Source: Azospirillum sp. TSH100
GTDB lineage: Bacteria > Pseudomonadota > Alphaproteobacteria > Azospirillales > Azospirillaceae
Reading direction: 5' to 3'
DNA: 64,000 bases
Assembly (NCBI RefSeq): GCF_004923295.1
Contig: NZ_CP039638.1
Span: 496,001 to 560,000 of the forward strand
Positions within the stretch are counted from its first letter, which is position 1; every line of letters starts with the position of its first letter. A program made the translations under genes and the position numbers. The notes beneath the pieces are model-generated. The model ran no database searches, was not told where the DNA came from, and saw nothing but the letters and a program-made list of their open reading frames with translations. Below are positions 27,480 through 37,160 of the stretch, piece by piece.

Positions 27480-28499
27480 ATGCCGATGTACACGCAGGGT
27501 TTGGATGCCAAGACCGAGCAGGGCGCTCAACCGTCTCCCCGGCTGGTGACGGAGCAGGAAGCCGCTCTCCAGGGCCGCTTCCAGGAGCGCGTCGACGCCG
27601 AGGAGAAGATCGAGCCGCGCGACTGGATGCCGGAGGGCTACCGCCGCACGCTGGTCCGCCAGATCTCGCAGCACGCCCATTCGGAAATCGTCGGCATGCT
27701 GCCGGAAGGGAACTGGATCACCCGCGCGCCGACGCTGCGCCGCAAGGTGGCCCTGCTGGCGAAGGTGCAGGACGAGGGCGGGCACGGCCTCTATCTCTAC
27801 AGCGCCGCCGAGACATTGGGCGTGTCGCGCGACGAGCTGATCGGCCAGCTGCTGTCGGGCAAGGCCAAATATTCCAGCATCTTCAACTATCCGACCCCGA
27901 CCTGGGCAGACATCGGCGCCATCGGCTGGCTGGTCGACGGCGCGGCGATCATGAATCAGGTGCCGCTCTGCCGCTGCTCCTACGGGCCCTACGCCCGCGC
28001 CATGGTCCGCATCTGCCGTGAGGAGAGCTTCCACCAGCGCCAGGGCTACGAGCTGATGCTCGCGCTGGCACAGGGCACCGCGGAGCAGAAGCGGATGGCG
28101 CAGGACGCGCTGAACCGCTGGTGGTGGCCGTCGCTGATGATGTTCGGCCCGTCGGACGAGCAGTCGGCCCACTCCGCACAAAACATGGCCTGGAAGATCA
28201 AGCGCTTCTCCAATGACGAGCTGCGCCAGCGCTTCGTCGACGCCACGGTCCCGCAGGCCGAGTTCCTCGGCCTGACCATCCCGGACCCCGAACTGCGCTT
28301 CAACGCCGGGACCGGCCATTACGAATTCGGCGCCATCGACTGGACCGAGTTCAACGAGATCCTGAAGGGCAACGGCCCCTGCAACCGCGAGCGCATCGAG
28401 GCCCGCCGCAAGGCGTGGGACGACGGCGCCTGGGTGCGCGAGGCCGCCGTCGCCCATGCCGCCAAACGCAAGCAGCGCGCCCTGAAGAAGGCCGGCTGA
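27480..28499 (+). CDS. paaA: 1,2-phenylacetyl-CoA epoxidase, catalytic subunit A
   Basis: A 339-residue di-iron oxygenase subunit that, with PaaC, inserts one oxygen atom of O2 into the ring of phenylacetyl-CoA. The Glu/His di-iron ligands lie in [15 protein letters not shown] and [18 protein letters not shown], both EXXH type. Length and the [11 protein letters not shown] segment match PaaA. It is the first gene of an eleven-gene operon with short gaps or overlaps. An in-frame ATG two codons later is also possible as the start. Confidence 0.96.
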   Translation: MPMYTQGLDAKTEQGAQPSPRLVTEQEAALQGRFQERVDAEEKIEPRDWMPEGYRRTLVRQISQHAHSEIVGMLPEGNWITRAPTLRRKVALLAKVQDEGGHGLYLYSAAETLGVSRDELIGQLLSGKAKYSSIFNYPTPTWADIGAIGWLVDGAAIMNQVPLCRCSYGPYARAMVRICREESFHQRQGYELMLALAQGTAEQKRMAQDALNRWWWPSLMMFGPSDEQSAHSAQNMAWKIKRFSNDELRQRFVDATVPQAEFLGLTIPDPELRFNAGTGHYEFGAIDWTEFNEILKGNGPCNRERIEARRKAWDDGAWVREAAVAHAAKRKQRALKKAG

Positions 28500-28537
28500 C
28501 CAAAGAATCCGAGGGAAGAGACGTGAAGGATCCGACT

Positions 28538-28825
28538 ATGGACCGCAAGGACTGGCCGCTGTTCGAGATCTTCATCCGGCCGAAGAACGGGTTGTCGCAC
28601 AAGCATGTCGGCAGCCTGCACGCCGCCGATGCCCGCATGGCGCTGGACAATGCCCGCGACGTCTACACCCGTCGCGGCGAGGGCGTCAGCATCTGGGCGG
28701 TCCCAGCATCCAGCATCGCCGCGTCCGACCCGGCGGAAAAGGCCAGCCTGTTCGACCCGGCCGACGACAAAATCTACCGCCATCCAACCTTCTACGACAT
28801 CCCCGCAGACGTCAAAAATATCTAG
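28538..28825 (+). CDS. paaB: 1,2-phenylacetyl-CoA epoxidase subunit B
   Basis: A 95-residue protein with the PaaB pattern WPLFEIFIRPKNGLSHKHVGSLHAADARMALDNARDVYTRR...YRHPTFYDIP. It bridges PaaA-PaaC units in the epoxidase complex. The ATG at 28538 has AAGGA eight bases upstream and gives the same length as E. coli PaaB. An in-frame GTG at 28523 would add five residues. Confidence 0.95.
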   Translation: MDRKDWPLFEIFIRPKNGLSHKHVGSLHAADARMALDNARDVYTRRGEGVSIWAVPASSIAASDPAEKASLFDPADDKIYRHPTFYDIPADVKNI

Positions 28826-28840
28826 CCGGAAGAACATCTG

Positions 28841-29605
28841 ATGAGCACGGATCTCAAGGAGGCCCTGTTCGGCTACGCGCTGCGGCTGGGCGACACCTCG
28901 CTGGTGCTGGGGCACCGGCTGTCGGAATGGTGCGGCCATGCGCCGGAGCTGGAAGAGGACATCGCGCTGACCAACGTCGCGCTCGACCTCGTCGGCCATG
29001 CCCGTATGCTGCTGACCTATGCCGGCGAGCTGGAGGGCAAGGGCCGTGACGAGGACCGCCTCGCCTACCGGCGCGACGTCTTCGACTACCGCAACCACCT
29101 GCTGGTCGAGCAGCCCAACCGCGACTTCGGTCACACCATCGTCCGCCAGTTCCTGCACGACGCCTGTGCGGTGGAGCTGTATGAGCGGCTCTGCGCCTCC
29201 AAGGACGAGACGCTGGCCGGCATCGCCGCCAAGGCGGTGAAGGAGGTGCGCTACCATTTCCGCCACAGCGGCGACTGGCTGGTGCGGCTGGGCGACGGCA
29301 CCGACGTCAGCCACGCCAAGGTCGCAGACGCGCTGGGCCGGCTCTGGCCCTACACTGGCGAAATGTTCGAGCGTGACGAGGCCGAACAGGCGCTGGTCGC
29401 CGCCGGCATCGTCCCCGACCCGGCCGAACTGAAGGCGGCCTGGACCGCCCGCGTCGAGGCGGTGCTGAATGACGCCACGCTCGACCGTCCGGCCGACGGC
29501 TGGATGCAGAAGGGCGGCCGCCGGGGCGAGCACAGCGAGCATCTGGGCTATCTGCTGGCCGAGATGCAGTTCCTGCCGCGCGCCTATCCCGACGCGACCT
29601 GGTGA
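28841..29605 (+). CDS. paaC: 1,2-phenylacetyl-CoA epoxidase, structural subunit C
   Basis: A 254-residue ferritin-like helical protein (YALRLGDTSLVLGHRLSEWCGHAPELEEDIALTNVALDLVGHARMLLTYAGELEG). It pairs with PaaA but does not carry the catalytic di-iron site. It starts 15 bp after paaB and is followed by paaD at 8 bp. Confidence 0.95.
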   Translation: MSTDLKEALFGYALRLGDTSLVLGHRLSEWCGHAPELEEDIALTNVALDLVGHARMLLTYAGELEGKGRDEDRLAYRRDVFDYRNHLLVEQPNRDFGHTIVRQFLHDACAVELYERLCASKDETLAGIAAKAVKEVRYHFRHSGDWLVRLGDGTDVSHAKVADALGRLWPYTGEMFERDEAEQALVAAGIVPDPAELKAAWTARVEAVLNDATLDRPADGWMQKGGRRGEHSEHLGYLLAEMQFLPRAYPDATW

Positions 29606-29612
29606 GGATGCC

Positions 29613-30134
29613 ATGCCGGATGCAGCGGGCTGCTGGGGACCGGAACCGGGCGCCGATGCGGTCGTGAAGGCCGCCTGGGATGCGCTGGCCGGGGTGATGG
29701 ATCCGGAGATCCCGGTGCTGAGCATCGTCGATCTCGGCATCGTCCGCGCCGTCTCGGCGGACGCGGAAGGCCGGCTGTCGGTGGCGCTGACCCCGACCTA
29801 TTCCGGCTGCCCCGCCACCAACGTCATCGTGCTGGAGGCGGAAACCGCGCTGGCCCGCGCGCGCCTCGACGCCCGGGTGTCGGTGGTGATCGCCCCGCCC
29901 TGGACAACCGACTGGATCAGCGACGCCGGCCGGGAAAAGCTGGCCGAGGTCGGCATCGTCCCGCCGCCGGCGTCCGGCAAGCGCGCCCTGACCGCACCGG
30001 ACGAGGTGATCGCCTGCCCGCGCTGCGGATCGCAGGACACCCGCCAGATCAGCCGCTTCGGCTCCACCGCCTGCAAGGCGCTGCACGCCTGCAACGCCTG
30101 CCTCGAACCGTTCGACGTGTTCAAATGCCATTGA
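29613..30134 (+). CDS. paaD: 1,2-phenylacetyl-CoA epoxidase accessory protein D
   Basis: A 173-residue MIP18/DUF59-family protein: AWDALAGVMDPEIPVLSIVDLGIVR and TYSGCPATNVIV are the family core. The C-terminal CPRCGSQDTRQISRFGSTACKALHACNAC adds a four-Cys metal site typical of PaaD. It is thought to help assemble or insert the iron or Fe-S centres of the epoxidase. The ATG at 29613 removes a non-homologous N-terminal extension. Confidence 0.94.
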   Translation: MPDAAGCWGPEPGADAVVKAAWDALAGVMDPEIPVLSIVDLGIVRAVSADAEGRLSVALTPTYSGCPATNVIVLEAETALARARLDARVSVVIAPPWTTDWISDAGREKLAEVGIVPPPASGKRALTAPDEVIACPRCGSQDTRQISRFGSTACKALHACNACLEPFDVFKCH

Positions 30135-30178
30135 GCGGCTTCGGCGGAGCACCCCTCCGCGCCGCAAGGACGGACCCC

Positions 30179-31258
30179 ATGACCAGCCCCAGCTTCCACC
30201 CGCTGACCATCCGCGAGTGCCGGCGGGAGACCGCGGACACCGTGTCGATCGCCTTCGACGTGCCGGCCGATCTCGCCGACCGCTTCCGCTTCGTCCAGGG
30301 CCAGTATCTCACCCTCAAGACCCGCATCGGCGACGAGGAGGTGCGGCGCTCCTACTCCATCTGCTCCGGCGTTGGGGACGGCGAGCTGCGCGTGGCGGTG
30401 AAGAAGGTCGATGGCGGCCTGTTCTCCACCCACGCCAACCAGTCGTTGGCGCCGGGCGCGGTGCTGGAGGTGATGACGCCGATGGGGCGCTTCCACACCC
30501 CCATCGACCCGGCGGCCACCCGCACCTACGTCGCCTTCGCCGCCGGCAGCGGCATCACCCCGGTGATGTCGATCCTGAAGACCGTGCTGGCGCAGGAACC
30601 GAAGAGCCGCTTCGTGCTGGTCTACGGCAACCGCACCGTCTCCTCCATCATCTTCCGGGAAGAGCTGGAGGATTTGAAGAACCGCTATATCGGCCGGCTG
30701 GTCATCCACCATGTGCTGAGCCGCGAGCCGGAAGAGGCCGGGCTGCTGGGCGGGCGCATCGGCGCCGCCCTGGTGCGCGAGCTGTGCGCCGGTCCCCTGA
30801 AAGCCGAGGACATCGACGCCGCCTTCCTCTGCGGCCCCCAGCCGATGGTGGAGGAGGTGCGCGACGCGCTGGCCGCCTGCGGCACGCCGGCCGCCAACAT
30901 CCATGTCGAGCTGTTCGGCACCACGACCGCCGCGCGCCCGGCCGTCAGGAAGGTGGCGACCGACACCCCCACCGATGCCGCCACCATCGCCATCCTCCAG
31001 GACGGCAAGCGCAAGGAATTCACCCTGCCTTACGACGGCGAGAGCATCCTCGACGCCGCCCACCGGCATGGGGCCGACCTGCCCTATTCCTGCAAGTCCG
31101 GCGTCTGCTGCACCTGCCGCGCCAAGGTGCGCGAAGGCAAGGTCGAGATGGCCGAGAACTACTCGCTGGAGCCGTGGGAGGTCGAGGCCGGCTATGTCCT
31201 GACCTGCCAGTCGCGCCCGCTGACCGAGCGGGTCGTCATCGACTTCGACGCCGCCTGA
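30179..31258 (+). CDS. paaE: 1,2-phenylacetyl-CoA epoxidase reductase subunit E
   Basis: A 359-residue flavin/iron-sulfur reductase passing electrons from NADPH to PaaA. It has an N-terminal FAD-binding domain (RRSYSICSG), an NAD(P) domain (FAAGSGITPVMSILK, YGNRT), and a C-terminal plant-type [2Fe-2S] domain with Cys305, Cys310, Cys313 (SCKSGVCCTCRAK) and a fourth Cys in VLTCQSRP. The ATG at 30179 with AAGGA upstream gives nearly the E. coli length. Confidence 0.96.
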   Translation: MTSPSFHPLTIRECRRETADTVSIAFDVPADLADRFRFVQGQYLTLKTRIGDEEVRRSYSICSGVGDGELRVAVKKVDGGLFSTHANQSLAPGAVLEVMTPMGRFHTPIDPAATRTYVAFAAGSGITPVMSILKTVLAQEPKSRFVLVYGNRTVSSIIFREELEDLKNRYIGRLVIHHVLSREPEEAGLLGGRIGAALVRELCAGPLKAEDIDAAFLCGPQPMVEEVRDALAACGTPAANIHVELFGTTTAARPAVRKVATDTPTDAATIAILQDGKRKEFTLPYDGESILDAAHRHGADLPYSCKSGVCCTCRAKVREGKVEMAENYSLEPWEVEAGYVLTCQSRPLTERVVIDFDAA

Positions 31259-31298
31259 GCAAAGACAGCCAACAACGACAACGAGGGAACGCCCCGCC

Positions 31299-32978
31299 AT
31301 GACCAGCACCCCGCAGAGCCTGTTCGAGACGCACGAGGCGACGCTGCAGAAGGCCGTCGAGGCCTGCCGCAGCCGCGTCTATTGGTCGGCCTTCCCCGAA
31401 ATGCCGAGCCCGCGCGCCTATGGCGAGACGGCGGCGGCGGATGGCGAGGCGGCCTTCGCGGCCTGCCGCGACAAGCCCTTCGAGCTGGACCAGCCGGGCG
31501 TGACCGGCACGGCGGGGGGCGAGCGCTCGCCCTTCGGCTTCGACCTCGGCATCACCTATCCGGTGTCGGACGTCGAAGCGCTGGTGCATGCTGCCAAGGC
31601 GGCGATGCCGGGCTGGCGCAAGGCCGGGCCGAACGGCCGCGCCGGCGTCTGCCTGGAAATCCTGAAGCGGCTCAACGCGCGCAGCTTCGAGATCGCCAAC
31701 GCGGTGATGCACACCACCGGTCAGGCCTTCATGATGGCTTTCCAGGCCGGCGCCCCGCACGCCCAGGACCGCGGGCTGGAGGCTGTCGCCTATGGCTGGA
31801 AGGCGATGACCGACCAGTCCCCGGCGGCGCGCTGGGAGAAGCCGCAGGGCAAGAACCCGCCGCTGGTGATGGACAAGCGCTTCGAGGTGGTCGGCCGCGG
31901 CGTCGGGCTGGTCATCGGCTGCGCCACCTTCCCGACCTGGAACGGCTATCCCGGCCTGTTCGCCAGCCTCGTCACCGGCAATGCGGTGATCGTGAAGCCC
32001 GGCCCGACCGCCATCCTGCCGCTCGCCATCACCGTGAAGATCGCGCGCGAGGTGCTGGCGGAGTGCGGGCTCGACCCCAACCTCGTCACGCTCGCCATCG
32101 GCGACACCGTCGCCAAGGATCTGGCGCTGCGGCCCGAGGTGGCGGTGATCGACTACACCGGCTCGACCGGCTTCGGCGACTGGCTGGAGCAGAACGCCCG
32201 GCAGGCCCAGGTCTACACCGAGAAGGCCGGCGTCAACACGGTGGTCATCGATAGCACCGACGATCCCAAGGGCATGGTGCGCAACCTCGCCTTCACGCTC
32301 AGCCTCTATTCCGGCCAGATGTGCACGACGACGCAGGTCATCTTCGTGCCGAAGGACGGCATCCAGGCCGGCCCGGAGCGCATGAGCTTCGATCAGGTGG
32401 TCTCGGCGCTGGCCGGCGGCGTCGACAAGTTCCTCTCCGACCCGGAGCGTGCGGTGGAGGTGCTGGGCGCCATCCAGTCCGACGCGACGCTCGCCCGCAT
32501 CGACGAAGCCGCCAAGCTCGGCACCGTCGTGCTGCCCTCGCGCGCCATCACCCATCCGAAATTCCCCGACGCCCGCATCCGCACCCCGCTGATCCTGACC
32601 ATGGACGCGGCCGACGAGGACAAGTACGGCCATGAGCTGTTCGGCCCGATCTCCATCATCGTGAAGACCGACAGCACCGCCGACAGCCTGGAGCGCGCCG
32701 CCCGCCTGACCCGCACCAAGGGCGCCCTGACCACCGGCCTCTACAGCACCGACCCGCAGCTGATCGAGCAGGCGACCGACCTGTTCGTCGAGGCCGGCGT
32801 CGCCCTGTCGGTGAACCTCACCGGCGGCGTCTTCGTCAACCAGTCGGCAGCCTTCAGCGACTTCCACGGCACCGGCGCCAACCCGGCGGCCAACGCGGCG
32901 CTGTGCGACCTCGCCTTCGTCGCCAACCGCTTCCGCGTGGTGCAGAGCCGCGTTCCGGTTCTGGAGGCCGCCCAATGA
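31299..32978 (+). CDS. paaN: Phenylacetic acid degradation aldehyde dehydrogenase PaaN
   Basis: A 559-residue aldehyde-dehydrogenase-fold protein. The catalytic Cys is at about residue 342 in SGQMCTTTQVIF. It resembles the TIGR-type PaaN rather than full PaaZ: no MaoC-like hydratase domain follows. It probably oxidises the semialdehyde formed after ring opening. The ring-opening hydrolase must be encoded elsewhere. The stop overlaps the paaG start. Confidence 0.9.
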   Translation: MTSTPQSLFETHEATLQKAVEACRSRVYWSAFPEMPSPRAYGETAAADGEAAFAACRDKPFELDQPGVTGTAGGERSPFGFDLGITYPVSDVEALVHAAKAAMPGWRKAGPNGRAGVCLEILKRLNARSFEIANAVMHTTGQAFMMAFQAGAPHAQDRGLEAVAYGWKAMTDQSPAARWEKPQGKNPPLVMDKRFEVVGRGVGLVIGCATFPTWNGYPGLFASLVTGNAVIVKPGPTAILPLAITVKIAREVLAECGLDPNLVTLAIGDTVAKDLALRPEVAVIDYTGSTGFGDWLEQNARQAQVYTEKAGVNTVVIDSTDDPKGMVRNLAFTLSLYSGQMCTTTQVIFVPKDGIQAGPERMSFDQVVSALAGGVDKFLSDPERAVEVLGAIQSDATLARIDEAAKLGTVVLPSRAITHPKFPDARIRTPLILTMDAADEDKYGHELFGPISIIVKTDSTADSLERAARLTRTKGALTTGLYSTDPQLIEQATDLFVEAGVALSVNLTGGVFVNQSAAFSDFHGTGANPAANAALCDLAFVANRFRVVQSRVPVLEAAQ

Positions 32979-33766
32979 GCGACAAAACGATCCTCCTGGA
33001 GATCGCCGACGGCGTCGCCACCGTCACGCTGAACCGGCCGGACCGGCTGAACAGCTTCACCGCGGCGATGCATGAAGAGCTGCGCGGCGCCCTGGCCGCC
33101 GTGCGCGAGGACAAGTCCGTCCGCTGCCTGCTGCTGACCGGCGCCGGCCGCGGCTTCTGCGCCGGGCAGGACTTGTCCGACCGCGCGGTGGCGCCGGGGC
33201 AGGAGGCGCCGGACCTCGGCGCGTCCATCGAGACCAACTACAACCCGCTCGTCCGCACGCTCCGCGAGCTGCCGATGCCGGTGATCTGCGCGGTGAACGG
33301 CGTCGCCGCCGGGGCCGGGGCCAACATCGCGCTGGCCTGCGACATCGTGCTGGCGGCGCGGTCGGCCAGCTTCATCCAGGCCTTCTGCAAGATCGGGCTG
33401 ATCCCCGACAGCGGCGGCACCTGGACCCTGCCGCGTCTGGTGGGCCATGCCCGCGCCATGGGCCTCGCCATGCTGGGCGACAAGCTTTCGGCCGAGCAGG
33501 CGGAAGCCTGGGGCATGATCTGGAAGGCGGTCGATGACGACAAGCTGGCGGCGGAGGCCGGGGCGCTGGCCCGCCAGCTCGCCACCCAGCCGACGCACGG
33601 CCTTGCCCTTATCAAGCGGGCGCTGAACGTCTCGCTGGACAACGACCTCGACACCCAGCTCGACCTGGAACGCGACCTCCAGCGCGAAGCCGGCCGCACG
33701 CAGGACTATCGCGAGGGCGTCGCCGCCTTCGTCGGCAAGCGCGCACCGAAGTTCGAGGGGCGGTGA
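32975..33766 (+). CDS. paaG: Ring 1,2-epoxyphenylacetyl-CoA isomerase
   Basis: A 263-residue crotonase. It converts the ring epoxide to the oxepin-CoA. Oxyanion-hole segments are present (GAGRGFCAGQDLSD and NGVAAGAGANIALACDIVLAA), and the conserved acidic residue is in IGLIPDSGGTW. The FCAGQDLSDR motif and length match PaaG rather than the other crotonase, PaaF, which is missing from this operon. The ATG overlaps the paaN stop (ATGA); the stop overlaps the paaH start. Confidence 0.93.
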   Translation: MSDKTILLEIADGVATVTLNRPDRLNSFTAAMHEELRGALAAVREDKSVRCLLLTGAGRGFCAGQDLSDRAVAPGQEAPDLGASIETNYNPLVRTLRELPMPVICAVNGVAAGAGANIALACDIVLAARSASFIQAFCKIGLIPDSGGTWTLPRLVGHARAMGLAMLGDKLSAEQAEAWGMIWKAVDDDKLAAEAGALARQLATQPTHGLALIKRALNVSLDNDLDTQLDLERDLQREAGRTQDYREGVAAFVGKRAPKFEGR

Positions 33767-35430
33767 TGGCGGCGCTCGATCCTTCCGTCACCGTCGCGGT
33801 GGTAGGGGCCGGCGCCATGGGCCAGGGCATCGCCCAGGTCGCGGCGCAGGCCGGCCACCCGGTCCTGCTGGTCGACACCCGTCCCGGTGCCGCGCAGGCC
33901 GCCGTCGAGTCCATCGCCCGGGCGCTGACCGCGCTGGTCGAGAAGGGCAAGCGCACGGCGGCGGAACGCGACGCCACCGTCGACCGGCTGCGCGCGGTGA
34001 ACGGCCTGTCCGACCTCGCCCCCGCCGGTCTGGTGGTGGAGGCCATCGTCGAGGATCTCGACGTCAAGCGCCGCCTGTTCGCCGAGCTGGAAGGCATCGT
34101 CGACGAGGACGCCATCCTCGCCACCAACACCTCGTCGCTGTCGGTCACCGCCATCGGCGCCGGGGTGCGGCGGCCGGAGCGGCTGGCCGGGCTGCATTTC
34201 TTCAATCCGGCGCCGCTGATGGCGCTGGTGGAGATCGTCAGCGGCCTCGCCACCGATGCGGCGGTGCTCGATACGCTGTTCGACACGGCCAAGGCGTGGG
34301 GCAAGAGTCCGGTGCGCTGCCGCTCCACCCCCGGCTTCATCGTCAACCGGGTCGCCCGCCCCTTCTACGCCGAAGGGCTGCGTCTGGTGCAGGAGCAGGC
34401 CGCCGATCCCGCCACCATCGACGCCGTCGCCCGCGAGGCCGGCGGCTTCCGCATGGGGCCGTTCGAGCTGATGGACCTGATCGGCCATGACGTGAACTTC
34501 GCCGTCACCCGCTTGGTCCACGCCGCCTATTTCGGCGACCCGCGCTTCCAGCCCTCGCTGATCCAGCAGGAGCTGGTCGAGGCCGGCCGTCTCGGCCGCA
34601 AGACCGGCCGCGGCTTCTACGACCATAGCCCCGGCGCCGCCAAGCCGATGCCGCGCAACGCCGAACCGGCAGCCAAACCTGATCGCGTGCTGGTGCAAGG
34701 CGACCTCGGCCCTGCCGCGGCGCTGATCGGGCTGCTGCGCGAGGCCGGCATCGCGGTGGAGGAGACCGCCGGCAGCGGCGTGCTGCTGGTGGACGGCGTC
34801 ACGCTCGCCCTGACCGACGGCCGTACCGCCACCGCCCGCGCGGCGGAGGACGGCATCGCGCCCTTGGTGCTGTTCGACCTCGCGCTGGATTACGCCAAGG
34901 CGACCCGCATGGCGTTGGCCCCCGCCGACGGCACGCCTGCGGACGCGGTCGCGGTTGCCGCCGGGCTGTTCCAGGCGCTTGGCAAGACGGTGTCGGTGAT
35001 CGACGACGCCCCTGGTCTGGTGGTGATGCGCACCGTCGCCATGCTCGCCAGCGAGGCGGCGGACGCGGCGATGCAGGGGGTCGCCAGCGCCGCCGACATC
35101 GACATCGCGATGACCAAGGGCGTGAACTACCCGCTGGGGCCGCTGGCCTGGGCCGACCGCATCGGCCTGCCCCATGTGCTGGCCGTGCTCGACGCGCTGG
35201 CCCGCACCTATGGTGAGGACCGTTACCGCGCGTCGGCGCTTTTGCGTCGCCGCATCGCCGCATCCCGTATCCCCTCTCCCCCCCGGGGAGAGGGTCAGGG
35301 TGAGGGGGTCCCACCGCGTGGCTTCCCAAGCAGCGGAAACCCCGGCGCCACCACCGACTCCACGCCGCGCATCCCCCTCACCCCAACCCTCTCCCCGGGG
35401 GGGAGAGGGGGTAAGGAGCTTTCCGCATGA
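33766..35430 (+). CDS. paaH: 3-hydroxyacyl-CoA dehydrogenase with repeat-derived C-terminal tail
   Basis: A 554-residue, NAD-dependent dehydrogenase acting on 3-hydroxyadipyl-CoA. The Rossmann motif is VAVVGAGAMGQGIAQVAAQAGH. Two 3HCDH C-terminal domains follow (CRSTPGFIVNRVARPFYAEGLRL; NYPLGPLAWADRIGLPHVLAVLDAL). The expected end is near RYRASALLRRRIA (about 35265). Here the frame continues ~55 residues through a GC-rich palindromic repeat (35271-35411), giving a Pro/Gly/Arg tail, and stops at the paaI start. The tail is not family sequence and is probably dispensable. Confidence 0.93.
   Translation: MAALDPSVTVAVVGAGAMGQGIAQVAAQAGHPVLLVDTRPGAAQAAVESIARALTALVEKGKRTAAERDATVDRLRAVNGLSDLAPAGLVVEAIVEDLDVKRRLFAELEGIVDEDAILATNTSSLSVTAIGAGVRRPERLAGLHFFNPAPLMALVEIVSGLATDAAVLDTLFDTAKAWGKSPVRCRSTPGFIVNRVARPFYAEGLRLVQEQAADPATIDAVAREAGGFRMGPFELMDLIGHDVNFAVTRLVHAAYFGDPRFQPSLIQQELVEAGRLGRKTGRGFYDHSPGAAKPMPRNAEPAAKPDRVLVQGDLGPAAALIGLLREAGIAVEETAGSGVLLVDGVTLALTDGRTATARAAEDGIAPLVLFDLALDYAKATRMALAPADGTPADAVAVAAGLFQALGKTVSVIDDAPGLVVMRTVAMLASEAADAAMQGVASAADIDIAMTKGVNYPLGPLAWADRIGLPHVLAVLDALARTYGEDRYRASALLRRRIAASRIPSPPRGEGQGEGVPPRGFPSSGNPGATTDSTPRIPLTPTLSPGGRGGKELSA
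35271..35411. repeat. Large inverted repeat at the 3' end of paaH
   Basis: Two arms of about 38 bp (35271-35308 and 35372-35411) are nearly perfect reverse complements, separated by about 63 bp. Each arm contains its own hairpin of the CCCTCTCCCC / GGGGAGAGGG type. A related element is at 59573-59742. The paaH frame reads through it without a stop. Confidence 0.88.
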
Positions 35431-35885
35431 CCACCGCTCCCGACACCCCCCAATCCCTCGCCGAAGCGGTCGGCCGCGGCATGTACGAGCGCGACCATTG
35501 CGCCCAGGCCCACGGCATCGAGCTGCTGGAGATCGCCCCCGGCTATGCCCGCATGGCGATGACCGTGCGCAAGGACATGGTCAACGGCCACGACATCGGC
35601 CATGGCGGCATGACCTTCACCCTGGCCGACACCGCCTTCGCCTATGCCTGCAACGCGGCCAACGAGGTGACGGTGGCGGCCGGCTGCTCCATCACCTTCC
35701 CGGCTCCGGCCAGGCTGGGCGATCTGCTGACCGCCGAATGCCGCGAGGTGCACAAGCGCGGCCGCTCCGGCGTCTACGACGTCACCGTCACCAACCAGGA
35801 CGGCACGGTGGTCGGCCTGTTCCGCGGCCAGTCGGCGCGCCTCGCCGGCAGCGTCATCCCCGTTCCCGGAGCCTCCCATGCGTGA
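35427..35885 (+). CDS. paaI: Hydroxyphenylacetyl-CoA thioesterase
   Basis: A 152-residue hotdog-fold thioesterase: HGIELLEIAPGYARMAMTVRKDMVNGHDIGHGGMTFTLADTAFAYACNA. The NGHDIGHGG motif with its catalytic Asp is specific for PaaI. It is thought to release free CoA from dead-end CoA esters. Start overlaps the paaH stop by ATGA; its end overlaps paaJ by 8 bp. Confidence 0.95.
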   Translation: MTTAPDTPQSLAEAVGRGMYERDHCAQAHGIELLEIAPGYARMAMTVRKDMVNGHDIGHGGMTFTLADTAFAYACNAANEVTVAAGCSITFPAPARLGDLLTAECREVHKRGRSGVYDVTVTNQDGTVVGLFRGQSARLAGSVIPVPGASHA

Positions 35886-37086
35886 AGCCTACATCTGCGA
35901 CGCCGTCCGCACCCCCTTCGGCCGCTACGGCGGCGGGCTGGCCCCGGTGCGCCCGGACGACCTCGCCGCCGTGCCGCTCCGCGCCTTGATGGAGCGCAAC
36001 CCCGGCGTCGAATGGTCCGCCGTCGACGACGTGATCCTCGGCTGCGCCAACCAGGCTGGCGAGGACAACCGCAACGTCGCCCGCATGGCGGCCCTGCTGG
36101 CGGGCCTGCCCGAGACGGTGCCCGGCACCACGGTCAACCGCCTGTGCGGCTCCGGCATGGACAGCATCGGCATGGCCGCCCGCGCCATCAAGGCGGGCGA
36201 GGCCGACCTGATCGTCGCCGGCGGCGTCGAGAGCATGACCCGCGCCCCCTTCGTCATGGGCAAGTCCGACAGCGCCTTCTCCCGTCAGGCCGAGATCTTC
36301 GACACCACCATCGGCTGGCGCTTCGTCAATCCGCTGATGAAGGCGAGGTTCGGCATCGACAGCATGCCGGAGACGGCGGAGAACGTCGCCGCCGACTACG
36401 GCATCTCCCGCGCCGACCAGGACGCCTTCGCCGTCCGCAGCCAGCAGCGCGCCGGCCGTGCCCAGGAGTCCGGCCGCCTCGCCCGCGAGATCGTCCCGGT
36501 CGCCATCCCGCTCCGCAAGGGCGAGCCGACGGTGATCGCCGCCGATGAGCATCTGCGCCCCGACACCACGCTGGAGGCGCTGGCCAAGCTCTCCACCCCC
36601 TTCCGCAAGGAGGGCGGCAGCGTCACCGCCGGCAATGCCTCGGGCGTCAATGACGGCGCCGCCGCGGTGATCGTGGCATCGGCCGAGGCCGTGAAGCGCT
36701 ACGGCCTGACCCCGCGCGCGCGCGTCGTCGGCACCGCGGTGGCCGGCGTGGCGCCGCGCGTGATGGGCATCGGCCCGGCCCCGGCGACGCAGAAGCTGCT
36801 GGCCCGCCTCGGCCTGTCCATCGGCGACGTCGACGTGATCGAGCTGAACGAGGCCTTCGCCGCCCAGGGTCTCGCCGTGCTGCGCATGCTGGGCCTGCCC
36901 GACGATGCCGAGCATGTGAACCCCAACGGCGGCGCCATCGCGCTCGGCCATCCGCTGGGCGCCAGCGGCACCCGTCTGGTCGCCAGCGCGGTGATGGAGC
37001 TGGAGGACCGCAAGGCGACCCGCGCGCTCTGCACCATGTGCATCGGCGTCGGCCAGGGCATCGCCATGATGGTGGAGCGGGTCTGA
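35878..37086 (+). CDS. paaJ: 3-oxoadipyl-CoA thiolase
   Basis: A 402-residue thiolase ending the pathway with acetyl-CoA and succinyl-CoA, also acting on the 5,6-dehydro intermediate. The acyl-carrying Cys is in [21 protein letters not shown], and the second Cys and catalytic His are in [20 protein letters not shown] and [27 protein letters not shown] at the start is typical of PaaJ/PcaF. Confidence 0.95.
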   Translation: MREAYICDAVRTPFGRYGGGLAPVRPDDLAAVPLRALMERNPGVEWSAVDDVILGCANQAGEDNRNVARMAALLAGLPETVPGTTVNRLCGSGMDSIGMAARAIKAGEADLIVAGGVESMTRAPFVMGKSDSAFSRQAEIFDTTIGWRFVNPLMKARFGIDSMPETAENVAADYGISRADQDAFAVRSQQRAGRAQESGRLAREIVPVAIPLRKGEPTVIAADEHLRPDTTLEALAKLSTPFRKEGGSVTAGNASGVNDGAAAVIVASAEAVKRYGLTPRARVVGTAVAGVAPRVMGIGPAPATQKLLARLGLSIGDVDVIELNEAFAAQGLAVLRMLGLPDDAEHVNPNGGAIALGHPLGASGTRLVASAVMELEDRKATRALCTMCIGVGQGIAMMVERV

Positions 37087-37160
37087 ACGGATAGGGCCAA
37101 CAAACAAAGGCAACACTGGCCGCCAAGCGCCGGGCATCAGTACGAAGGGAGAAGCGCACC

